DNA from: Nitrospira sp.
GTDB taxonomy: Bacteria > Nitrospirota > Nitrospiria > Nitrospirales > Nitrospiraceae
DNA length: 7,300 nt
NCBI GenBank assembly: GCA_025935475.1
Contig: JAICVE010000133.1
Coordinates: 1 to 7,300, forward strand
Direction of reading: 5' to 3'
A program made the translations under genes and the position numbers. Below the pieces are notes generated by a model. That model was not told the DNA's origin, did not search any database, and saw only the letters and a list, made by a program, of their open reading frames with translations. Of this stretch, positions 1 through 5,666 are shown in pieces (the first letter of the stretch is position 1; every line of letters starts with the position of its first letter).

Positions 1-750
1 CCCCGCTTCCTCCGCCAGCGGATCACGGGTTCCTTGCCGCTGCTGCCGGTGCCGATCCAACGCTATGCGTCCCGGACGGTGCTGGCCTATGAACCGGGTC
101 CCCGCGGCTTGTTCTTCGACAATTTCTCGGTGTTCCCCGACTCGTTGCAACGGTCGCTCCTGTTACAGGGCCGAACGCTTGGGGCAAGCGATCCGTACGC
201 CGAAGGGTTGCGTTATTGGGAGGAGCATCGGGGCGGCCTGCTGGAGCGCATGAGCTATGCCGACGTGTCCACGCATCTCGTGGAACTATTAATGAAACAG
301 GATCAGATGAGTATGGCAGCGTCACTCGAGAGCCGTGTTCCCTATCTCGATCATCAGCTGGTCGAGCAGGCGATGCTGATTCCCGGCGGTCAGCGGATGA
401 GGCGGTGGCAGACGAAACTCGTCTTGCGCGAGGCGTTGCGGCCTCTTGTCCCCGAAGCCGTCCTCACACGACCGAAGATGGGCTTTCCCGTGCCCTTTGG
501 GTCCTGGATGCGCGGCGCGTACCGCTCCACGCTCGATGAGTACGTGCTGAGTTCCCGGGCGTTGGACCGCAAACTGTTCAGCCCCGAAATGGTGCGGCGA
601 ATCGTGAACGAGCACCTGACGGGCACCCGCTCGCACGGAGATCGGTTGTGGCTCCTCGTCAACCTCGAGTTGTGGCTGCGGATGGCGATCGACGGCGAGG
701 AGCCGCAGCCGCTGGAACGGCGGATGGACCGTGTGGCGGTATCGGTCTGA
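1..750 (+). CDS. Asparagine synthase-type glutamine amidotransferase, C-terminal part (5' truncated by window)
   Basis: The reading frame is open from the first base, so the gene begins upstream; 249 codons are visible. They match the C-terminal half of the class B asparagine synthase ATP-dependent synthetase domain. Visible signatures are the block KQDQMSMAASLESRVPYLDH (fragment residues 99-118, the family's K-x-D-x-M-S-M-A-x-S-L-E-x-R-x-P-x-L-D-H), a lysine at 139 in WQTKLVLREAL, the RPKMGFPVPF segment (157-166) and the closing LWLLVNLELWLR. The family uses glutamine-derived ammonia and ATP to amidate a carboxylate through an adenylate. The N-terminal glutaminase domain would lie outside the window, so its catalytic Cys2 cannot be checked. 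In polysaccharide islands such proteins are often annotated as exosortase-associated amidotransferases and need not make free asparagine. The family call is secure; the acceptor is unknown. The stop overlaps the next start, indicating translational coupling. Confidence 0.93.
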   Translation, partial: PRFLRQRITGSLPLLPVPIQRYASRTVLAYEPGPRGLFFDNFSVFPDSLQRSLLLQGRTLGASDPYAEGLRYWEEHRGGLLERMSYADVSTHLVELLMKQDQMSMAASLESRVPYLDHQLVEQAMLIPGGQRMRRWQTKLVLREALRPLVPEAVLTRPKMGFPVPFGSWMRGAYRSTLDEYVLSSRALDRKLFSPEMVRRIVNEHLTGTRSHGDRLWLLVNLELWLRMAIDGEEPQPLERRMDRVAVSV

Positions 751-2927
751 TGGTCACACCGGCGGCGATGACACCACTTTCTGCGGGGCTGAGAAAAATT
801 GCCGGCATGGAGCCGGCCGAGTGGCGTGAACGGGGGCGGCAGCTTTTGCTGAAGTCCGGCGAACGGTTCTTCGGCATGAGGCAGGGCGAGATGAACGACC
901 GAACCTTCCGGCGCCGATTAGTGTCTCCCTTCGATCAGGCGTCCGTTGAGACGGTGGCCGAAGATGTGTTGGAGGTGATGCGCGGGCTGGATTTCAGCCG
1001 CCGTCCCTTCATGCCGCTCTTCGGCGCGCGCGAACTGACGGCCTCGCTGTTGCGCCGGCGGTTTCCTGCCGAATGTGAACGGTTGCTGCACCGCGCCGAT
1101 CGGGCGATTGCCGGACGGTTTGATCTCCTTGGCCTCACCGACGTATCGTTCGGGCATCCGATCGATTGGCATCTCGAGCCGTTGTCGGGCAAGCGGACCG
1201 GAAATCCCCATTGGAGTGCGATTTCCTACCTGAATCCGGCCGTCGCAGGCGATAAGAAGATCACCTGGGAGCTCAATCGGCACGGGCATTTTGTCACGTT
1301 GGGGCAAGCCTATCTCCTGACCAAGGATGACCGGTATGCCGAGGCCTTCATCAACCAACTCACGGCATGGCTGGACGCGAATCCCCCCCGCCGGGGGATC
1401 AATTGGGCCAGTTCCCTCGAGCTGTCGATCAGATGCATCGCCTGGCTGTGGGCCATGCCCTGTTTTGCCTGGTCCGGCCGGCTGACCCCTCCCATTATAT
1501 GGAGGATCCTGAAGAGCCTGGTCCAGCAAGGGTCGTATATCGAGTCGTACCTGTCGCATTACTTTGCGCCGAATACGCACTTGACCGGAGAAGCCCTGGG
1601 ACTTTTGTACCTCGGCACCGCGCTTCCCTGGCTCAGCGACGCCTCCCGCTGGCGCGGATTGGGTCTGCGGATCTTGCTCGAGCAATTGCCACGACAGGTG
1701 CAGCCAGACGGCGTGTATTTCGAACATGCCTCCTACTATCACCGCTACACGACCGACTTTTATGTTCACGCGATGCTGTTGGCTCGCGCCGGGGGCCTTG
1801 CGCTACCGCCGGAGGTTTCCGAGACACTCGCACGGTTGCTCGACCATCTGCTCTGGATCACGAGACCGGATGGAAAGAGCACGCTGTACGGAGACGATGA
1901 CGGCGGCCGGCTATTGATCCTGCAACAGCGGGAGTCGAGCGATTTCCGCGATACGTTGCAGATTGGGGCGGCACTCTGTGGCATCGGCACATGGAAATGG
2001 GCAGCCGGCCCGGCCTGCCCGGAAGTCTTGTGGTTGCTTGGGCCGGAGGGACTTCAAGCGTATGACCGCCTGGCACCGGTCGAACCAGACAGCGTGATCA
2101 AGCGGTTTCCGACGAGCGGGTTCGTGGTGCTTCGGGACGGATGGAACCAGCGATCGAGCTATGTCTTCGTGGATGCCGGTGCGCACGGGGCCATGAACTA
2201 TGTCCATGCGCATGCCGACGCCTTGTCGTTCGAATATGCGTCGAATGGCGTCACATGGATGGTCGATCCGGGAACCTACACCTATACGAAGGATCCGGAA
2301 CTACGCGATCAGTTCCGGTCCTCTTCCGCCCACAACACATTGGTTGTGGAAGGACAGTCTCAATCCCAGTCCAACGGACCGTTTTCATGGGCACAGGTCG
2401 CTGAGAGCACCTTGCAAGAGGTGACCGCGACCGCTGAGGCCGCAACGTGCCGGGGGGTACACAACGGTTACGAACGGTTCAATCCTCCAGTGCGACATCA
2501 GCGATCTATTCAGCTCATCAAGAGATCGGATCGCCCGGCGAGCTCATATCTCTTGATAGAAGATCGGATCATCACGGTCGGCTCGTATCGTTATCAGCTC
2601 AGGTTTCATCTTGCCTCAGACTGCAAGCCCACGCACGGCAACGGCCGGTGCGTCGTCCACCATCCCAATGGGCCTCAACTTGCGGTGGGCATCTGGCTGG
2701 TCAATCCGCAGCGCGCGGGCACGGCGATTCCCATCGGTGTGGAAGAGGGGTGGGTCTCTCCCGAGTACGCGCGAAAGCTGCCGGCACCGATCCTTGTCGC
2801 CAATGCCGAAGGGGCGGGGGAGCAAATCTTCGTGACGGTCCTCGCGCCACTCGACGGGGAAGCGGCTGTTGACTTGGAATGCCTCGCACGTCTGGCCACC
2901 GACCGGGATGTGCAGTACGCCGCCTGA
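750..2927 (+). CDS. Heparinase II/III family protein (alginate-lyase-like)
   Basis: This 725-residue protein has the two-part layout of heparinase II/III-like polysaccharide lyases (PL12/15/17 type): an alpha-helical toroid (about residues 60-400) then a beta-sandwich domain (about 445-720). Likely active-site elements are N275-T-H277, the YYHRY cluster (329-333) after QPDGVYFEHAS, HAHAD (486-490) and DPGTYTY (506-512), followed by FRSSSAHNT (522-530). In characterised members, Asn/His, Tyr, His and Tyr at these places carry out beta-elimination on uronate polymers. The assignment of individual residues is by motif analogy. The N-terminus (RKIAGMEPAEWRERGRQ) is polar and basic, with no signal peptide or membrane segment, so export is not evident. 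I chose ATG at 750, which shares its A with the upstream TGA; an in-frame ATG at 768 is the alternative and would remove only six residues. The open frame extends upstream to GTG 648, but that overlaps the amidotransferase and has no support. Substrate is unknown; the fold call is secure, activity is inferred. Confidence 0.92.
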   Translation: MVTPAAMTPLSAGLRKIAGMEPAEWRERGRQLLLKSGERFFGMRQGEMNDRTFRRRLVSPFDQASVETVAEDVLEVMRGLDFSRRPFMPLFGARELTASLLRRRFPAECERLLHRADRAIAGRFDLLGLTDVSFGHPIDWHLEPLSGKRTGNPHWSAISYLNPAVAGDKKITWELNRHGHFVTLGQAYLLTKDDRYAEAFINQLTAWLDANPPRRGINWASSLELSIRCIAWLWAMPCFAWSGRLTPPIIWRILKSLVQQGSYIESYLSHYFAPNTHLTGEALGLLYLGTALPWLSDASRWRGLGLRILLEQLPRQVQPDGVYFEHASYYHRYTTDFYVHAMLLARAGGLALPPEVSETLARLLDHLLWITRPDGKSTLYGDDDGGRLLILQQRESSDFRDTLQIGAALCGIGTWKWAAGPACPEVLWLLGPEGLQAYDRLAPVEPDSVIKRFPTSGFVVLRDGWNQRSSYVFVDAGAHGAMNYVHAHADALSFEYASNGVTWMVDPGTYTYTKDPELRDQFRSSSAHNTLVVEGQSQSQSNGPFSWAQVAESTLQEVTATAEAATCRGVHNGYERFNPPVRHQRSIQLIKRSDRPASSYLLIEDRIITVGSYRYQLRFHLASDCKPTHGNGRCVVHHPNGPQLAVGIWLVNPQRAGTAIPIGVEEGWVSPEYARKLPAPILVANAEGAGEQIFVTVLAPLDGEAAVDLECLARLATDRDVQYAA

Positions 2928-2933
2928 ACCCGA

Positions 2934-2956
2934 TCTCAAATCTGAGTTCTCAAATC
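2934..2956. repeat. Short direct repeat TCTCAAATC x2 in the intergenic gap
   Basis: The 45-nt gap between the heparinase-like gene and the glycosyltransferase gene holds two exact copies of TCTCAAATC (2934-2942 and 2948-2956), start to start 14 nt. The first copy also forms CTCA-AATC-TGAG, a stem of only 4 bp with no T-run, so it is not a terminator. The repeat is visible; any function is unknown and it may be chance. Confidence 0.3.
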
Positions 2957-2963
2957 ATATTCC

Positions 2964-2967
2964 AGGA
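2964..2967 (+). promoter_or_regulatory. Ribosome binding site for the glycosyltransferase gene
   Basis: AGGA lies 5 nt upstream of ATG 2973, supporting that start. No promoter elements are evident in the 45-nt gap, so the gene is probably read from upstream. Confidence 0.6.
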
Positions 2968-2972
2968 CTCCG

Positions 2973-4268
2973 ATGCGCCTGCTCTGGCTCAAGACCAATT
3001 TGCTGCATCCTGTCGATACGGGCGGGAAGATCCGCACGTATTACATGTTGCGCGAACTCAAACAGCGGCATCATGTGACCTATGTGGCTCTCGACGACGG
3101 GACGGCGGCCCCTGATGCCGTCGAGCGAGCCGCTGAGTATTGTGATGACCTGATCCGTGTTCCTCACCGCACTTCCTCAAAGTTCTCGCTCCGGTTTTTT
3201 GCCGAACTGGCGAAGAATGTTGGATCGCCGTTGCCCTACGCCGTCGAGAAATATCGGTCATCCGAATTTGGGAGGATTATCGCGCGCGAACAGGAACATG
3301 CCGATGTCGTGGTCTGTGATTTCCTATTTCCCAGCGTGAACGTCCTGCAACCGCTCTCCCGTCCGGCGCTCTTGTTCCAACATAACGTCGAGGCGCTGAT
3401 TTGGCGGCGTCATGCGGAGACGCAACGCAACCCGCTTGCACGCCTGCTGTTCCAGAATCAATGGCGCCGCATGCAGGCCTTCGAGCGTACGGCCTGCCAT
3501 CGATACGACGCCATTGTGGCCGTCTCGCCGCAGGATCGCGCCATTATGGAGCGCGAGTATGACGCCCCTTTCGTCCGTGAGATCCCGACCGGGGTGGATA
3601 CGAACTACTTTCGGCCCTCCGGGTTCGTAAAACCCGACCCGTATCATCTGGTCTTCAGCGGCTCGATGGACTGGCTGCCCAACGACGATGCGATGAAATA
3701 CTTTGTGCGCGCCATGCTTCCGAGAATTCGTGCCTCGTGTCCGGAAGTGACATTGACCATCGTCGGCCGCAAACCCTTTCCAAGTCTGACGGCGTTAGGA
3801 CGCAGCGACCCCCACATCCGCGTCACGGGCCAGGTTGACGACGTGCGGCCGTATCTAGAACGGGCCGCCGTGTATGTCATCCCGCTCCGAATTGGCGGAG
3901 GCACCCGGCTCAAAGTCTTCGAAGCCATGGCGATGGAAAAAGCCGTCGTCTCCACCTCCATCGGCGTCGAAGGACTGCCGATCGTCAACGGGATAGACGC
4001 CCTCGTCGCGGACCAACCGGACGCGTTTGCGGACGCCGTCGTGCAGCTTCTCCATGACCGACCCCGTGTCTGCCGGCTCGGCGAGGCGGCTGCGGAAAAA
4101 GTCAAGACGCAGTTCGGGTGGGGGCCCGTCGCCGCCTCATTCATCCAGGCCTGTGAGGCGGCCCGCACGCGGTGGAAGGACAAGCGTGAACATCCGGATA
4201 CGCGATCGGCCGATGGGGCGGCTGAGGAAGCGTCCTATGTCAATGCACAGCAACTCGGGATTTCTTGA
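2973..4268 (+). CDS. GT4-type (GT-B fold) glycosyltransferase, resembling the PEP-CTERM/exosortase-associated sugar transferase group
   Basis: The 431-residue product looks like a cytosolic retaining GT-B enzyme. The N-terminal acceptor-side domain opens with LLWLKTNLLHPVDTGGKIRT (3-22), whose G17-G18-K19-I20-R21 motif is typical of this group. FQHNVEA sits near residue 135 and EIPTGVDTNYF near 205. The C-terminal nucleotide-sugar domain starts at VFSGSMDWLPN (227-237) and includes TIVGRKPFPS, VTGQVDDVRPYLERA and the donor-binding stretch GGGTRLKVFEAMAMEKAVVS (308-327). E317 fits the second glutamate of the E-x7-E-like region and R312/K314 are conserved basic positions. The combination of GSMDW, VGR and VTG-V-DVRPYL is like the TIGR03087 (stp1) transferases of exosortase islands, although I recognise this only by motif. 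A polar tail follows residue 395. No membrane segment is seen. It probably adds one sugar to a lipid-linked glycan; donor and linkage cannot be read from sequence. It sits 10 nt before the AlgD-like gene. Confidence 0.9.
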   Translation: MRLLWLKTNLLHPVDTGGKIRTYYMLRELKQRHHVTYVALDDGTAAPDAVERAAEYCDDLIRVPHRTSSKFSLRFFAELAKNVGSPLPYAVEKYRSSEFGRIIAREQEHADVVVCDFLFPSVNVLQPLSRPALLFQHNVEALIWRRHAETQRNPLARLLFQNQWRRMQAFERTACHRYDAIVAVSPQDRAIMEREYDAPFVREIPTGVDTNYFRPSGFVKPDPYHLVFSGSMDWLPNDDAMKYFVRAMLPRIRASCPEVTLTIVGRKPFPSLTALGRSDPHIRVTGQVDDVRPYLERAAVYVIPLRIGGGTRLKVFEAMAMEKAVVSTSIGVEGLPIVNGIDALVADQPDAFADAVVQLLHDRPRVCRLGEAAAEKVKTQFGWGPVAASFIQACEAARTRWKDKREHPDTRSADGAAEEASYVNAQQLGIS

Positions 4269-4273
4269 GGAGG
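4267..4273 (+). promoter_or_regulatory. Strong ribosome binding site GAGGAGG that sets the dehydrogenase start
   Basis: GAGGAGG ends 5 nt before ATG 4279 and overlaps the glycosyltransferase stop TGA (4266-4268). It decides the start at 4279 over the in-frame upstream starts that run through the glycosyltransferase gene, and suggests coupled translation of the two genes. Confidence 0.85.
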
Positions 4274-4278
4274 CTCGA

Positions 4279-5592
4279 ATGCGAATAAGCGTGTTTGGTC
4301 TTGGCTATGTCGGCTGCGTCTCATCGGCCTGTTTCTCAGATACCGGGCATGAAGTGATTGGCGTGGATACCAATCCCTTGAAAGTCGAGATCATCAATGA
4401 CGGCCGCTCGCCCGTCGTCGAACCTGGGGTCGAGGACCTCATAGGACGGGCGGTCAAGGACAGGCGAGTACGGGCGACGACTGATGCCACCGACGCCGTG
4501 CACAACAGTGACCTGTCGCTGGTGTGCGTGGGCACTCCCGGCCAGCCCAACGGCTCGTTGGATTTGTCCTACGTCAAGGGCGCCTGCAAGCAGATTGGCC
4601 TGGCGTTGGAAAGCAAGCGGCGGTTTCACGTGATCGCCATCCGGAGCACGATGCTGCCCGGGACGATTGAAGACACGGTCGTGCCGACACTCGAGGTCTT
4701 TTCGGGAAAAAAGAACGGCCGTGATTTTGCCGTGGCCATCAATCCAGAGTTCTTGCGTGAGGGAACGGCCATTGCGGATTTTCATCATCCGCCGTTCACC
4801 CTGATTGGGTCCGACGATGAGGAAAGCGCGGCAATACTGCAGCGGCTGTATGCCCCACTCGATGCACCGGTGCTTACCGTCGGCGTCAAAGAAGCCGAGA
4901 TGGTCAAATATGTCTGCAACTGCTTCCACGGATTAAAAGTCGCTTTTGCCAACGAGGTGGGGGCGCTGTGCAAGGCATTCGGGATCGACAGTCATCGTGT
5001 GATGGAGGTCTTCTGCAAGGATGAGAAGTTGAACCTGTCCGCCTATTACTTGAAGCCGGGATTCGCCTTTGGAGGGTCCTGCCTCCCCAAGGACCTGCGT
5101 GCCTTAACCTACCAGGCGAAAACAGCCGATGTGGATGTCGCGCTGCTCAATGCCATCCTCTCGAGCAACCGGCGTCATATCGAGCGAGGCGTCGACATGG
5201 TGCTTCGCACAGGCAAGAAGCGCATCGGCGTCCTCGGTCTCAGCTTCAAGGCCGGCACGGACGATCTGCGTGAAAGCCCGATGGTGACGCTGATCGAGAC
5301 GCTCATCGGCAAAGGCATGCAGGTCATGATCTTCGATCGGGAAGTGGAACTGGCCCGCCTGTTCGGGGCCAACAAGACCTACATCGAGCAGGAAATTCCA
5401 CACATCTCTTCGTTGATGAAGCGACGACTCGACGAGGTGATCGAGCAGTCCGAGGTCATCGTGCTTACAAAACGTTCCGATGAGTATCGAGCTGCGCTTG
5501 AACAAGTGAGCCATCCGCCGCTCATCATCGATTTGGCGCGAGTCCTCGAGACCAGGCGGTCGGATGCCGGGTATCAGGGAATCGGCTGGTGA
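4279..5592 (+). CDS. algD: Nucleotide-sugar dehydrogenase, AlgD-like GDP-mannose 6-dehydrogenase
   Basis: The 437-residue product belongs to the UDP-glucose/GDP-mannose dehydrogenase family, which oxidises the sugar C6 alcohol to a carboxylate in two NAD+-dependent steps in the cytosol. The Rossmann start is VFGLGYVG (5-12), followed by EVIGVDTNP. NPEFLREG is at 155-162, K210 lies in EMVKYVCN, and the catalytic cysteine is C268 in GGSCLPKD (265-272). K210 and C268 fall at the same numbers as in Pseudomonas AlgD as I recall it, and the length is within one or two residues. Stretches typical of AlgD rather than UDP-glucose dehydrogenase are KLNLSAYYLKPGFAFGGSCL, HGLKVAFANE, LSFKAGTDDLRESP, GANKTYIEQEIPHISSL and the end GIGW. 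GDP-mannose is therefore the likely substrate and GDP-mannuronate the product; a related hexose nucleotide is possible. The start is fixed by a strong ribosome binding site. No GDP-mannose supply gene is in the window. Confidence 0.9.
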   Translation: MRISVFGLGYVGCVSSACFSDTGHEVIGVDTNPLKVEIINDGRSPVVEPGVEDLIGRAVKDRRVRATTDATDAVHNSDLSLVCVGTPGQPNGSLDLSYVKGACKQIGLALESKRRFHVIAIRSTMLPGTIEDTVVPTLEVFSGKKNGRDFAVAINPEFLREGTAIADFHHPPFTLIGSDDEESAAILQRLYAPLDAPVLTVGVKEAEMVKYVCNCFHGLKVAFANEVGALCKAFGIDSHRVMEVFCKDEKLNLSAYYLKPGFAFGGSCLPKDLRALTYQAKTADVDVALLNAILSSNRRHIERGVDMVLRTGKKRIGVLGLSFKAGTDDLRESPMVTLIETLIGKGMQVMIFDREVELARLFGANKTYIEQEIPHISSLMKRRLDEVIEQSEVIVLTKRSDEYRAALEQVSHPPLIIDLARVLETRRSDAGYQGIGW

Positions 5593-5597
5593 GCCCA

Positions 5598-5620
5598 GTC
5601 ACGATCATGCATGTGGTGAC
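5598..5620. other. Imperfect dyad GTCAC-N13-GTGAC in the gap after the dehydrogenase gene
   Basis: The 74-nt gap 5593-5666 contains inverted arms GTCAC (5598-5602) and GTGAC (5616-5620) around a self-complementary CATGCATG (5606-5613). The two dyads are half a base off the same centre. There is no T-run, so it does not look like a terminator. If translation of the next gene starts at GTG 5589 or ATG 5607, this is coding sequence instead. Operator function is speculative. Confidence 0.2.
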
Positions 5621-5653
5621 AGCATCCTCAACGGTGGGAGCGACCAACGGCCA

Positions 5654-5660
5654 GAAGAGG
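5654..5660 (+). promoter_or_regulatory. Ribosome binding site favouring the ATG 5667 start of the lipoprotein gene
   Basis: GAAGAGG ends 6 nt before ATG 5667. The alternative in-frame starts are GTG 5589, which overlaps the dehydrogenase stop and has an AGGGA about 9 nt upstream, and ATG 5607, which has no clear site. Confidence 0.6.
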
Positions 5661-5666
5661 TCTGAG

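Noticed and set aside
918..1769. 283-codon open frame on the - strand inside the heparinase-like gene
   Set aside because: It lies wholly antisense to a gene with clear family motifs, has low-complexity composition typical of GC-rich shadow frames and no recognisable domain.
2936..2946. Possible terminator hairpin CTCA-AATC-TGAG after the heparinase-like gene
   Set aside because: The stem is only 4 bp, AT-containing and lacks a T-run; it is followed closely by another gene in the same direction.
3644..4183. 179-codon - strand open frame inside the glycosyltransferase gene
   Set aside because: Antisense to the conserved donor-binding domain; Ser/Arg/Thr-rich shadow translation without domain features.
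4027..4278. Upstream extension of the dehydrogenase frame into the glycosyltransferase gene
   Set aside because: The extra 84 residues are Arg/Ser/Pro-rich and unlike the family; the strong GAGGAGG before ATG 4279 and the MRISVFGLGYVG start fix the real beginning.
4336..4929. 197-codon - strand open frame inside the dehydrogenase gene
   Set aside because: Antisense to the conserved Rossmann domain and catalytic region; no motif or convincing start.
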